Of a stretch of DNA of 43,533 nt, positions 7,829 to 16,259 are shown one piece after another. Source of the DNA: an uncultured Clostridia bacterium (lineage in GTDB: Bacteria; Bacillota; Clostridia; Oscillospirales; Ruminococcaceae); contig CAMDZD010000017.1 of NCBI GenBank assembly GCA_945910815.1, forward strand, positions 1 to 43,533, read 5' to 3'. The notes beneath the pieces are model-generated. The model searched no databases. It was given only the letters and a program-made list of their open reading frames with translations, and was not told the DNA's origin. Made by a program: the position numbers and the translations under genes. The first letter of the stretch is position 1, and each line of letters starts with the position of its first letter.

Positions 7829-8155
7829 ATGAAGAAAATCATTAACGGAAAGTTGTATGACACTGATACGGCTGAACACATATGCGGATACAGTGGATAC
7901 ATTGTAGATGATGAGGATGACTCGTGTTTCAAAGAGGAAAATCTGTACAGAAAGAAAAGTGGAGAATTTTTTATTCTCGGTCGTGGAGGTGCTGATACTG
8001 ATTACGCATACAAAGGCTGGGGTATGTACTCATATTATTCTCCAGATGGTATGCCCAGAATTGTTCCAATTTACGAAAGTGATGCAAAAGATTTTGTGGA
8101 AGTACATGGTGAAGTTGAAGATTACGAAAGACTTTTTGGCAAAGTGGAAGAGTAA
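7829..8155 (+). CDS. Small acidic hypothetical protein, tandem paralogue 1 (108 aa)
   Basis: The protein starts MKKIINGKLYDTDTAEHICG and ends DYERLFGKVEE. It is acidic and Tyr/Gly-rich, with no membrane segment. AGGAGG (7815-7820) precedes the ATG. The next gene is a clear paralogue with the same N-terminal and C-terminal signatures. Such MKKIINGK(K/L)YDT proteins occur in integrative elements of gut Firmicutes, to my recollection. Function is unknown; the repeated RKK(S/N)GEFF core suggests a compact beta fold. Confidence 0.75.
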   Translation: MKKIINGKLYDTDTAEHICGYSGYIVDDEDDSCFKEENLYRKKSGEFFILGRGGADTDYAYKGWGMYSYYSPDGMPRIVPIYESDAKDFVEVHGEVEDYERLFGKVEE

Positions 8156-8173
8156 AGGGAAGGAGATACTATA

Positions 8174-8479
8174 ATGAAAAAAATCATTAACGGAAAGAAA
8201 TATGACACAGAAACCGCAGTTTATATATGCGGTTATGAATACGGCTCAATGAGTGACTTCTCTCATATCGAAGAAAAACTTTTCCGCAAAAAGAATGGAG
8301 AATTTTTTCTGAATGGTTACGGTGGCCCAATGACAAAATATCGTAAAAGTTATAGCGACAACAGTTGGGGAGGCTCAGAAGATATCAAGCCATTCACTGA
8401 AGAAGAAGCCAAAGATTTCATTGCAGATTATGGCGATGTTGAAACTTATGAAAAACTCTTCGGCGAAGTCGAAGAATAA
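8174..8479 (+). CDS. Small acidic hypothetical protein, tandem paralogue 2 (101 aa)
   Basis: This is the paralogue of the gene just upstream. Both share MKKIINGKxYDT, ICGY, an RKKxGEFF core, EAKDF and a YExLFGxVEE ending. The middle is divergent, so the duplication is old. AAGGAGAT precedes the ATG by 7 bases. It lies 18 bases after its partner, in the same transcription unit. Unknown function. Confidence 0.75.
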   Translation: MKKIINGKKYDTETAVYICGYEYGSMSDFSHIEEKLFRKKNGEFFLNGYGGPMTKYRKSYSDNSWGGSEDIKPFTEEEAKDFIADYGDVETYEKLFGEVEE

Positions 8480-8498
8480 TAAGAAAAGGAGAATTACT

Positions 8499-9155
8499 AT
8501 GAAAAGATTTAAAACACCTTCTAAGCTCGCAGAGGATTATGTTAGCATGATTATTCTTTCTATAGCGTTGGAAGAATACGCTGCTGATAACAAAAAGAGT
8601 GTAGCTGACAACGAAGATATCAGTCATGTGGAAAAAAAGCTTCTTGCGAATCTTGCCAGTATTGATTTTATTGATGCTGATGATTTTGATGGTAGTGATT
8701 CATTTATTCGCAGCGTATACACTGACGCCTTCAATGCAATTGAATGTGTTGAAGAAAATGGATTCCAGTTCTTGCTTGACTATGAGCTTCAGTGCCGTAT
8801 AACAATGTTGATTATCAAGCAAATCCTCACAGAAGGTTACTGGATTTTTTATCCTATTAATTATTTCGCTGATGAATTCAACGCTGATGTCCAGTTTATT
8901 TGTAACAACATTAAGCTTGAGTATAACGAGTCGCTTCTTAATCATGCTCTTGTTAATAACAAAAAGATAATATCCAGCATCTTTTTTGGAGATACTGTTG
9001 AAGACGCATACATAGAAGCAAAAGCGTGGCTCTTCAGAAATGGATATTCACCTACTGAATATCAATATGCACATAAAGAACTTATTGTAGTTGGCAATGG
9101 GGAAAAGTGTAGAGATGCAATACATTTTTACACTGCTGAAGGTACTAAAGGTTAA
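8499..9155 (+). CDS. Hypothetical soluble protein (218 aa), accessory element
   Basis: I do not recognise the family. The start at 8499 is set by AAAAGGAG upstream; the longer frame from 8421 overlaps the preceding gene and has no ribosome site. The protein is mainly helical and acidic (KLAEDYVSMIILSIALEEYA near the N-terminus) with a C-terminal part that looks alpha/beta (AYIEAKAWLFRNGYSPTEYQ, YAHKELIVVGNG). It closes the plus-strand cassette, followed by a strong terminator. Confidence 0.65.
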   Translation: MKRFKTPSKLAEDYVSMIILSIALEEYAADNKKSVADNEDISHVEKKLLANLASIDFIDADDFDGSDSFIRSVYTDAFNAIECVEENGFQFLLDYELQCRITMLIIKQILTEGYWIFYPINYFADEFNADVQFICNNIKLEYNESLLNHALVNNKKIISSIFFGDTVEDAYIEAKAWLFRNGYSPTEYQYAHKELIVVGNGEKCRDAIHFYTAEGTKG

Positions 9156-9180
9156 TTAAAACCAATCTATGATACTCTTT

Positions 9181-9228
9181 CCTCTTACTAAATAAGCATT
9201 TCTTTAGTAAGAGGATTTATTTGTTTTT
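9181..9228 (+). terminator. Intrinsic terminator after the small-gene cassette
   Basis: A perfect 12-base-pair stem (CCTCTTACTAAA at 9181-9192 with TTTAGTAAGAGG at 9203-9214) is followed by a T-rich run ending in TTTTT. Confidence 0.85.
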
Positions 9229-9262
9229 ATAAATGAATATACATTCAGGAGGACTTTCGTCT

Positions 9263-9292
9263 ATGAAAGAAAACGTATCGCACTATTTATAA
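9263..9292 (+). CDS. Possible 9-codon leader peptide upstream of the recombinase genes
   Basis: AGGAGG (9247-9252) is followed at ideal distance by an ATG and a nine-residue frame (MKENVSHYL) ending in TAA. It lies just before the ribosome site of the next gene. It may be a leader peptide or the remnant of a gene start. Evidence is only the ribosome site and spacing. Confidence 0.35.
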   Translation: MKENVSHYL

Positions 9293-9308
9293 TCATTAAA
9301 AAGGAGGA

Positions 9309-9611
9309 ATGCTTATTAACAATATCACTTTAAATTTATCTAAGAACAAACCCGCTGTCGATGGTACAGGGGCGCTTGCATACGGACAAAATCTGGGTGC
9401 ATATACTGCTCCCAGGGGTGTTATTTTGAATCTTGAAAAATCCGAAAAGCCTGTTAATCCATTTCTGTTTATCCTGAGCGATGAGCAGAAAGAGGCAATG
9501 AAAACAAATCTTAAAATCGGGATTTACAAACAGCTCCATGAAAACGGCTTTATTAACGAATTTCAGCTTAAAAAACTGATTGCATTGAATGGCGGTGGCG
9601 ATTTATGCTGA
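9309..9611 (+). CDS. Small protein preceding the serine recombinase (100 aa)
   Basis: The C-terminal third (KIGIYKQLHENGFINEFQLK) resembles the short SHOCT-like helical hairpin found in small proteins encoded just before recombinases; this is a weak match. The N-terminal part is low in secondary structure. AAGGAGG ends only one base before the ATG at 9309, which is too close, while ATT at 9315 has a 7-base spacing, so the true start is uncertain. It overlaps the recombinase start by 7 bases, indicating coupled translation. Confidence 0.6.
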   Translation: MLINNITLNLSKNKPAVDGTGALAYGQNLGAYTAPRGVILNLEKSEKPVNPFLFILSDEQKEAMKTNLKIGIYKQLHENGFINEFQLKKLIALNGGGDLC

Positions 9612-11209
9612 ATGTCGGAGCATATTGCCGTGTATCTACGGACAGCGAGGAACAGAGCCTATCTCTCGAAAGCCAGAAACAGTATTTTAAAGAAAAAATA
9701 AACGAGAATCCGAATTGGAGATTGAAAGAAGTTTATTTTGACGAAGGCGTAACTGGAACAAGCACTGAACACCGTGACGGTTTTAATCGTATGATTAATG
9801 ATGCTTTGAATGGCGAACTTGATTTGATTGTAACAAAGGAAGTCAGCCGTTTTTCCAGAAATACGGTAGATACTCTATCTTATATCAATGACCTCAAGGA
9901 TTGTGGCGTAGCAGTAGTGTTTTTAACCGATAATATCAATTCCCTTGATAAAGACATCGAATTAAGGCTTACGCTCATGGCAAGTATTGCACAAGAGGAG
10001 AGCCGCAAGACCTCTGAACGTGTCAAATGGGGACAGAAACGCCGCATGGAGCAAGGAGTTGTATTCGGCAGAGATTTATTGGGATATAAAGTTGACAAAG
10101 GAAAGCTGTACATAAATGAAGATGAGGCTGAAACCGTAAAACTTATATTTCACAAGTTTCTGAATGAAGGAAAAGGCACACATATCATTGCAAGAGAGCT
10201 TCGTGAGGCAGGTATAAAGCCAAAACGTGTTAAAGAGTGGAGTAATACCGTTATTCTTCGTGTGCTGCGCAATGAGAAATATGTCGGCGACCTTTGTCAA
10301 AAAAAGACATATACTCCTAATTACCTTACTCACAAGAAGAAATACAACAGAGGAGCAGAAGAAAAGGTCTATTTAAAAGACCACCATGAGCCTATCATCG
10401 ACCGTGAAACATGGGACAGAACGCAGGAAGAGCTTGCAAGACGTTCCTTGACAGCAGAACAAAAAGCAAAACACAGTAACCGCTACTGGTGCAGTGGCAA
10501 GCTTGTCTGCGGTGAATGTGGTAAACGTATGGTAAGCAAAAAAAGGAAACGCAAAGACGGCAGTGGTAACAAGACATGGGTGTGCTATGAAAGCATAAAA
10601 AACGGAAAGTACAAAACAGATAAATACGGCAATGTCATCGGCTGTGACAATGGTTCAGTAAATGAAAAAACACTGCTATCCGCTGTCGCCTATTGTCTTA
10701 ATTTTATACAGATAAACTTTACGGATTTGAAGCAGGAGCTGCTTGATGAAATTAAAACTGTTCAGGCAATCCGTCCCGAAAACAACACAGATGCTCTATA
10801 TAAAAAAATTGAGTCATTACAGAAAAAGAAGACAAAGGCAATCAATTACCTGCTTGACGGGGTTATTACTGAACAGGAGCTTAAAGACCAGAAGAAACAC
10901 ATTGATGCAGAAATAGCCGCAATTCAGGATAAAATTGATTCCATTCTTAATTACGATTCTGAAATCAAAAAGAAAACCAAGACGATTGAAGAATACATCA
11001 AGGAAATCGACCGCATTATGACCTATGATACAGAACAAACCGAGATTTACGGTTCTATAACAGATAAAATCATCATAAACAAGGGGAATACACTCACCGT
11101 TTATTTTAAAGGACTGCCTTTCGGCATAAGCCTTTCATACAAAACAAGTGGTAAAGGCGATAAATACAAGTCTGAATTCAAATATCTCGGAACAATAGAG
11201 TCTAAATGA
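9605..11209 (+). CDS. Large serine recombinase (integrase/transposase type)
   Basis: This is a complete 534-residue large serine recombinase. The N-terminal resolvase domain shows YCRVSTD with the nucleophile Ser11, EVSRFSRN as the arginine helix, and the conserved GxTGT block (VTGTSTEHRDGF). A recombinase domain follows (GKGTHIIARELREAG), then a zinc ribbon (CGECGKRM ... CDNG) and a C-terminal coiled coil (KKIESLQKKKTKAINYL). Such enzymes integrate and excise mobile elements or act as Tn-like transposases. The ATG start overlaps the upstream gene. It looks intact, so the surrounding block may still be mobile. Confidence 0.93.
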   Translation: MLNVGAYCRVSTDSEEQSLSLESQKQYFKEKINENPNWRLKEVYFDEGVTGTSTEHRDGFNRMINDALNGELDLIVTKEVSRFSRNTVDTLSYINDLKDCGVAVVFLTDNINSLDKDIELRLTLMASIAQEESRKTSERVKWGQKRRMEQGVVFGRDLLGYKVDKGKLYINEDEAETVKLIFHKFLNEGKGTHIIARELREAGIKPKRVKEWSNTVILRVLRNEKYVGDLCQKKTYTPNYLTHKKKYNRGAEEKVYLKDHHEPIIDRETWDRTQEELARRSLTAEQKAKHSNRYWCSGKLVCGECGKRMVSKKRKRKDGSGNKTWVCYESIKNGKYKTDKYGNVIGCDNGSVNEKTLLSAVAYCLNFIQINFTDLKQELLDEIKTVQAIRPENNTDALYKKIESLQKKKTKAINYLLDGVITEQELKDQKKHIDAEIAAIQDKIDSILNYDSEIKKKTKTIEEYIKEIDRIMTYDTEQTEIYGSITDKIIINKGNTLTVYFKGLPFGISLSYKTSGKGDKYKSEFKYLGTIESK

Positions 11210-11280
11210 ATACAAGAGGTTTTATGAGGGTTCTCTTTAAATTACCCTTAAATATCGTAAAAACAAAGGAGAAGTTGTTT

Positions 11281-12135
11281 ATGGCTAAAGAGGGCGTAAT
11301 AAAAAGGACGTTTATCCAATCAAATATCATCGAGGAGCTTAACGCCCAATATCCGCCTCAATGCGAGTCTAACGGCGTTGTATACAAGACAGATTTGAAA
11401 TACATCACATTTGAGCCAAGCAGTGATATTGACGCTGCAATTGTTGATTTTGATATTCAAATCGGTTTTGGAGTTTTTAACGTGATTTTCTATTTTGCGG
11501 AAGAGATGATGAAGGGAGGTTACAAAGTCAGGGTTGATGGCTATAATCTTAAACGTCATTGTTCGACCTGCTGTGGAAAATATGGTGTACCTGCTGAAAA
11601 AGTGCAGCAAATTGTAGATTACCTTATCGGCTGTAACTACTTTTTCCAGATTTCTGACGGGGCATATCAGTATCTTACCACCTGTCAGGCTGTCTATGAT
11701 TACGAACGCTGCATGAATACAAGAATGGAAAACAGGAAGAGAAAACAGAAAAGCCGTGAAAAATATAAACAGCATGGACAGACTCAAAACGCTATTCCGC
11801 CTGCGCCACCCCAGCCAGTGTATCCCCCACAGCCTCCAGCGCAGATTTGCTGTAATCAAGATTGCAGTTACCCCAATACTTGTCAAGAATATGATTATCC
11901 AAATAATTGTTATGAGGAATATGATGAAATAGAAAGAATTTCTCAAGAGGAAATGGAATATTATCAGCAATATGAAATGAATCATAACTGCGATGATTTC
12001 GATAAAACAGACCCTTACGAAATGATGACACAGGAAGAAAGAGAATGGTGTAATTATATATGTTATGATGACCCTATGTCCGATGAAAACAATTCATTTT
12101 CGACTTCTTTTAATGAGCAAATCCCTTATAATTAA
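11281..12135 (+). CDS. DUF4373-like (Lin1244/Lin1753-type) protein, possible replication-associated
   Basis: The N-terminal 130 residues resemble the winged-helix-like DUF4373 domain found in phage and plasmid replication-associated proteins (pattern GFGVFNVIFYFAEEMMKGG, later KVQQIVDYLIGCNYFFQ). A Lys/Arg linker, a Pro-rich stretch (PPAPPQPVYPPQPPAQ) and a very acidic Tyr/Asn-rich tail follow. I chose ATG 11281 because AAAGGAG lies nine bases upstream. An upstream frame from 11206 overlaps the recombinase stop, but its first 25 residues look unnatural. Domain call is tentative; the role in element replication is inferred. Confidence 0.55.
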   Translation: MAKEGVIKRTFIQSNIIEELNAQYPPQCESNGVVYKTDLKYITFEPSSDIDAAIVDFDIQIGFGVFNVIFYFAEEMMKGGYKVRVDGYNLKRHCSTCCGKYGVPAEKVQQIVDYLIGCNYFFQISDGAYQYLTTCQAVYDYERCMNTRMENRKRKQKSREKYKQHGQTQNAIPPAPPQPVYPPQPPAQICCNQDCSYPNTCQEYDYPNNCYEEYDEIERISQEEMEYYQQYEMNHNCDDFDKTDPYEMMTQEEREWCNYICYDDPMSDENNSFSTSFNEQIPYN

Positions 12136-12155
12136 CTGTAGTTTTAGAAATGTTA

Positions 12156-12187
12156 CCCGCAAGCAACCGCCTGCGGGCTTTATTATT
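12156..12187 (+). terminator. Intrinsic terminator after the recombinase unit
   Basis: CCCGCA (12156-12161) pairs with TGCGGG (12172-12177), followed by CTTTATTATTT. Confidence 0.65.
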
Positions 12188-12242
12188 TCTAAATAATGTG
12201 TAAAATTAACTCTAAAATATTTTAAAAATGTGTAAAAAACTA

Positions 12243-12271
12243 TTGATAAATATATCAGAAAGTGGTATAAT
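12243..12271 (+). promoter_or_regulatory. Promoter of the first AAA ATPase/DUF4143 gene
   Basis: TTGATA (12243-12248), 17 bases, TATAAT (12266-12271). It lies 24 bases before the GTG start. Confidence 0.75.
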
Positions 12272-12295
12272 ACTACTTGCAAGGAGCGTGATTAT

Positions 12296-13591
12296 GTGAA
12301 GCGTAACGCAATAGAACAACTTTTAGCTTGGAAAAAAAGCACCAACCGTAAGCCTCTTGTACTCAAGGGGGCAAGACAGGTAGGAAAAACCTGGCTTATG
12401 GAGGAATTCGGCAGGCTGTATTATGAAGATACATTTTATTTCAACTTCGATGAAGAGGACGAATTAAAGTCTATTTTTGAAACGAACAAAAATCCACATA
12501 GAATTATTGAATTACTGGGACTTATCAAGGGGAAAAAGATTATTCCTGAAAAGCATCTGATTATATTTGATGAAGTGCAGGAATGCTCCGAGGCTCTGAA
12601 CTCTCTTAAATATTTCTGTGAAAAGGCAAACGAGTATCATATTATCTCAGCAGGAAGTCTGCTTGGCACTTTGCTTGCAAAGCCTAAGTCATACCCCGTG
12701 GGCAAAGTTAATCTTCTGAATATCAGCCCTATGACCTTTGATGAGTTTCTTGCCGCAACGGACGAGGGACTGTATTCTTACTATAACAGCATTGAAAAAG
12801 GACAGCATATTGAGGAAATTTTCCACCAAAAACTGCTTGACGCATATAATTTTTATCTGATAATAGGCGGTATGCCTGAATGTGTGCAGTCATGGATTAC
12901 AAACAAAGACCCTGCCGAAATCTCACGTATTCAGCAGGAATTAATTGAATTATATGAAAATGACTTCTCTAAGCACAATGGAAAAGTCAACAGTGGACGT
13001 ATTCTTATGGTGTTCCGAAGCCTTGTAACCCAACTATCAAAGGATAACGAGAAATTCGTTTACGGCTGTGTTCGTGAGGGGGCAAGAGCAAGGGAATTTG
13101 AGGAGGCTATCGAGTGGCTTGTGTCGGCAGGAATGGTATTGCGAATATATAATGTAAGCAAGCCTGAGCATCCGCTTAAAGCATACGAGCAGTTAAATCA
13201 TTTCAAGCTGTTTATGTTTGATGTGGGACTTATGAAACACATGGCAGCAATCAGCAATGAGGCAATTCTACTCAAATCTGATTATCAGTTCAAAGGTGCA
13301 TTGACAGAAAACTATGTTTTACAGCAGATAAAATCGTTGTATGACACCGAACCGAAGTATTACGCTCCTACTGCTATGAATGAGATTGACTTTATTGTGC
13401 AGAACGGAATGGATATTATTCCTATTGAGGTCAAGGCTGGAGAAAGCGTGACCTCTGCAAGCTTTAAAAGCTACCTCAAAGAGCATAAACCTGCAAAGGC
13501 TGTGCGTTTCTCTAAGCTTGGATATGAGAGCAACGACAGCTTTGTAAATATGCCGCTTTATCTTGCGAATAAGATGGATAAACTTGTATAA
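12296..13591 (+). CDS. AAA ATPase with DUF4143 domain, copy 1 (431 aa)
   Basis: This is a complete member of the AAA_14 plus DUF4143 family. Walker A is GARQVGKT (about 25-32) and Walker B is LIIFDE near residue 95. Further family marks are SAGSLLG and a C-terminal nuclease-like fold with the motif IDFIVQNG followed by IPIEVKAG. The GTG start at 12296 has AAGGAG nine bases upstream. These proteins are common in mobile and defence-rich regions; their molecular role is poorly known. The last domain has the D-(x)n-ExK layout of restriction-like nucleases (D of IDF; E and K of EVKAG), so DNA cleavage is conceivable. Confidence 0.88.
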   Translation: MKRNAIEQLLAWKKSTNRKPLVLKGARQVGKTWLMEEFGRLYYEDTFYFNFDEEDELKSIFETNKNPHRIIELLGLIKGKKIIPEKHLIIFDEVQECSEALNSLKYFCEKANEYHIISAGSLLGTLLAKPKSYPVGKVNLLNISPMTFDEFLAATDEGLYSYYNSIEKGQHIEEIFHQKLLDAYNFYLIIGGMPECVQSWITNKDPAEISRIQQELIELYENDFSKHNGKVNSGRILMVFRSLVTQLSKDNEKFVYGCVREGARAREFEEAIEWLVSAGMVLRIYNVSKPEHPLKAYEQLNHFKLFMFDVGLMKHMAAISNEAILLKSDYQFKGALTENYVLQQIKSLYDTEPKYYAPTAMNEIDFIVQNGMDIIPIEVKAGESVTSASFKSYLKEHKPAKAVRFSKLGYESNDSFVNMPLYLANKMDKLV

Positions 13592-13662
13592 CTACAATAG
13601 TCAGCCTCCTTAAAACTGGGATTTTACACTACTACTTCAGTATAAAATCCATACCATTTACC

Positions 13663-13746
13663 AATTCGCTCAGTTTTTGTTGTAAACCTCAGATAATTCC
13701 CTTATTTTTTGTTGAATTTCTCGGATAATTCGCTCATTTTTTTGCA
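13663..13746. repeat. 32-base imperfect tandem repeat (about 2.6 units)
   Basis: Units begin AATTCGCTCA, AATTCCCTTA and AATTCGCTCA at 13663, 13695 and 13727, an exact 32-base spacing. Each has a T-rich middle and the first two end CTCAGAT or CTCGGAT. The array ends at the promoter of the second ATPase. Read on the minus strand it gives short related peptides (MSELSEKFNKK, IRELSEVYNKN) in different frames. Confidence 0.75.
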
Positions 13747-13753
13747 TAAAATA

Positions 13754-13782
13754 TTGACTGTCGGGTATAAAAAGAGTATAAT
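13754..13782 (+). promoter_or_regulatory. Promoter of the second AAA ATPase/DUF4143 gene
   Basis: TTGACT (13754-13759), 17 bases, TATAAT (13777-13782). It overlaps the last unit of the 32-base repeat, so the repeat may carry operator sites. Confidence 0.75.
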
Positions 13783-13808
13783 GTTCTTAAAGAAAGAGGT
13801 GTTTGGCT

Positions 13809-15152
13809 ATGTACCTGAAAAGAAAAATTGACGATTATCTTTCGGAGTGGGCTGCGGATTCCAATAAAAAGCCTTTAATCGTGCGTGGAGCAAGGCAGAC
13901 AGGCAAGACGGAATCTATTCTTCATTTTGCATATAAGAATTACGAAAGCGTTATTGAAATAAATTTTGTCAAAGACCAGAAATACAAGAAAATTACTGTA
14001 GACGGCTATGATGCAGCCGATATTATTAAGAATATCTCACGAATTGACCCCAGCAAGAAATTCATTCCTCAGAAGACATTGATTTTCTTTGATGAAATTA
14101 CCGAGTTTCCTGATATTGCAACAGCATTGAAATTTTTTAAGATTGACGGACGTTTTGATGTAATTTGCAGTGGCTCTATGCTCGGTGTTAATTACAAAAA
14201 AATAGAACACAACAGCGTTGGTTACAAAACCGATTACACTATGTACTCAATGGATTTTGAGGAGTTTTTATGGGCAAAGGGATACGATTCTTCAGTTGTA
14301 GATGATATGCTTGACCACATGAAAACTTTTACACCATTCAATGAGCTTGAAATGGATTTATATCACTCAATGTTTCTTGATTACTGCGTACTCGGTGGTA
14401 TGCCTGCGGTAATTCGTGATTATATTGAAAAAGGAACATTTGAAGGCTCTCTTGACACTCAAAGGCAATTAATTGCAGATTACAAGGAAGATATACGCAA
14501 ATATGCCGAGGGCGTTGACCAGACCCGAATTGTCAATGTTTTCAATAGAATTGCACCGCAGCTTGCCAAAGAGAATAAGAAGTTTCAGATATCAAAGGTT
14601 GCGTCAGGAGCAAGATTTCACGATTATCGTGGCTGTGTAGAATGGCTGTCTGACGCTGGTATTGCAAATATCTGCTATTGTCTTGAGTTCCCAGAGCTGC
14701 CTCTGAACGGAAATTATGACTTGGATAAATTCAAGCTTTACTTTGCCGATACAGGACTTCTGGTATCTCTGCTCGATGAGGAAGCAGGAGAAGACCTGAG
14801 AGCCAATCGCAATCTGGGTGTTTATAAGGGTGCTTTATACGAAAATGTAGTAGCTGAAGCACTGGTTAAATCAGGCTATTCTCTGTTTTATTACAAGCGT
14901 GACGATTCCACTCTGGAGGAAGATTTCTTTATCAGAAGTAAGGATTCCCTTATTCCTGTTGAGGTGAAATCAAGGTCAGGCAGGTCAAAATCCCTCCGCA
15001 CCTTGATAGAGAGCGACAAATACAGCGATATTCAGTACGGCTTTAAGCTTACATTCAATAATGTTGGCTATAGTGACCAGATATATACATTCCCTTATTT
15101 CTGCACGTTCCTCTTGAAACGGTTTATGAAAACCTTTGAACCGATTGAATAA
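13809..15152 (+). CDS. AAA ATPase with DUF4143 domain, copy 2 (447 aa)
   Basis: This is a second, clearly diverged AAA_14/DUF4143 protein. Walker A is GARQTGKT (about 27-34), Walker B LIFFDE (about 94), then ICSGSMLG. The C-terminal domain shows LEEDFFIRS followed by IPVEVKSRSGRSK, the same nuclease-like E-x-K layout as copy 1. ATG 13809 is chosen because AGAGGT lies at proper spacing; an upstream TTG at 13803 has none. It has its own promoter, so the two ATPases are separate units and not an operon. A short GC hairpin at 15164-15178 follows the stop. Confidence 0.87.
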   Translation: MYLKRKIDDYLSEWAADSNKKPLIVRGARQTGKTESILHFAYKNYESVIEINFVKDQKYKKITVDGYDAADIIKNISRIDPSKKFIPQKTLIFFDEITEFPDIATALKFFKIDGRFDVICSGSMLGVNYKKIEHNSVGYKTDYTMYSMDFEEFLWAKGYDSSVVDDMLDHMKTFTPFNELEMDLYHSMFLDYCVLGGMPAVIRDYIEKGTFEGSLDTQRQLIADYKEDIRKYAEGVDQTRIVNVFNRIAPQLAKENKKFQISKVASGARFHDYRGCVEWLSDAGIANICYCLEFPELPLNGNYDLDKFKLYFADTGLLVSLLDEEAGEDLRANRNLGVYKGALYENVVAEALVKSGYSLFYYKRDDSTLEEDFFIRSKDSLIPVEVKSRSGRSKSLRTLIESDKYSDIQYGFKLTFNNVGYSDQIYTFPYFCTFLLKRFMKTFEPIE

Positions 15153-15182
15153 TACACACAAACGCCTGTTTTACGGGCTTTT

Positions 15183-15642
15183 CCAGATGTACCATACCGA
15201 TAACGATACAGGTACTGAAGAACTTGCCCATGTAGAAATGATTTCAGCAATTATATATCAGCTTACAAAAAATCTCACTCCTGAACAGATTAAAGAAAGC
15301 GGATTTGACACATATTTTGTTGACCATACAGCGGGAATATATCCGGTATCAGCATCGGGAGTACCCTTTACAGCATCTTATTTCGGAGTTAAGGGAGATG
15401 CAATAACGGATTTGACAGAGGATATGGCTGCTGAACAGAAAGCAAGAACCACTTATGATAATATACTTCGGCTTGCTGATGACCCCGATGTGCGTGACCC
15501 TATAAAATTTCTCCGTGAGCGTGAAATAGTACATTTTCAGCGTTTCGGAGAGGCACTCAGAATCATTCAGGATAATCTCAATCCGAAAAATTTCTATGCC
15601 TGCAATCCGTCTTTTGACAAAAATTGCGGAAAAAGAAGATAA
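15183..15642 (+). pseudogene. Manganese catalase / CotJC-like protein, C-terminal fragment
   Basis: From about GTEELAHVEMI (15208 on) the frame matches the C-terminal two thirds of the manganese catalase and CotJC family, including the metal-binding EELAH, the block DLTEDMAAEQKARTTYDNI and the ligands in REREIVHFQRFGEAL. The N-terminal helices with the first metal ligands are missing. The matching frame begins immediately after the second ATPase and its short hairpin. The upstream reading (to 15136) belongs to the ATPase end. I read this as a host gene cut at its 5' side by the accessory block. The remaining half is not in this window. Confidence 0.8.
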
Positions 15643-15653
15643 TTTTATATATC

Positions 15654-15681
15654 CGCCCTCGCAGATACGGGGGCGTTTTTT
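15654..15681 (+). terminator. Intrinsic terminator after the catalase fragment
   Basis: CGCCCTCG (15654-15661) pairs with CGGGGGCG (15668-15675), followed by TTTTTT. Confidence 0.8.
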
Positions 15682-15721
15682 GCGTAACAGAAAAAAATTA
15701 TCGAAAAACGATAAAAACATA

Positions 15722-15750
15722 TTGACAAATAATATTTTATATGATATAAT
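15722..15750 (+). promoter_or_regulatory. Promoter of the DUF2975 cluster
   Basis: TTGACA (15722-15727), 17-base spacer, TATAAT (15745-15750): full consensus, 30 bases before the start codon. Confidence 0.85.
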
Positions 15751-15779
15751 ACGGATAACATAAATAAAGGGGTGCTGTT

Positions 15780-16244
15780 ATGTGGAATAAAACAAAATCG
15801 CTTTTGCTTTCGAGAATACTTACATGGATTGCAACTTTTATAGTTGCTGTACTTACTTTCTTCGTACCACGATTTTCAGAATGGTATGACAGGTCATTTT
15901 CGAATGACTATGGATTTTTTTCTGAAAATTCCGTTATGATTCCGATGTGCATAGTGCTTTATATATGCGAAGTATTTGCATTTACTGCATTGTATTCACT
16001 TCACATTCTGCTTGCAAACATAAACAGGGAGAAGGTTTTCATTGAACAGAACACATTATGCTTAAGACGGATTTCGTGGGCTTGTATGCTTGCCGGAACT
16101 GCATTTTTAGTTCTTGGATTGTGGAGATTTATTTTTCTGCTTGCCGGATTTCTTGCAATTATGTTCGGACTTATAATGCGTGTTCTTAAGAATGTATTTG
16201 AAAAGGCTGTTGAAATAAAATCCGAAAATGATTTTACAGTCTGA
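15780..16244 (+). CDS. DUF2975 membrane protein
   Basis: This is a 154-residue protein with four predicted membrane segments (near residues 13-30, 55-80, 97-115 and 118-135). It matches the DUF2975 family in length and pattern (INREKVFIEQNTLCLRRISW between segments 2 and 3). In this family it is almost always followed by a small Cro-like HTH gene, as here, 15 bases downstream. AAAGGGGTG precedes the ATG. The pair may form a membrane-linked regulatory unit; the actual role is not known. Confidence 0.8.
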   Translation: MWNKTKSLLLSRILTWIATFIVAVLTFFVPRFSEWYDRSFSNDYGFFSENSVMIPMCIVLYICEVFAFTALYSLHILLANINREKVFIEQNTLCLRRISWACMLAGTAFLVLGLWRFIFLLAGFLAIMFGLIMRVLKNVFEKAVEIKSENDFTV

Positions 16245-16259
16245 ACGGAGGTTTTTGTT

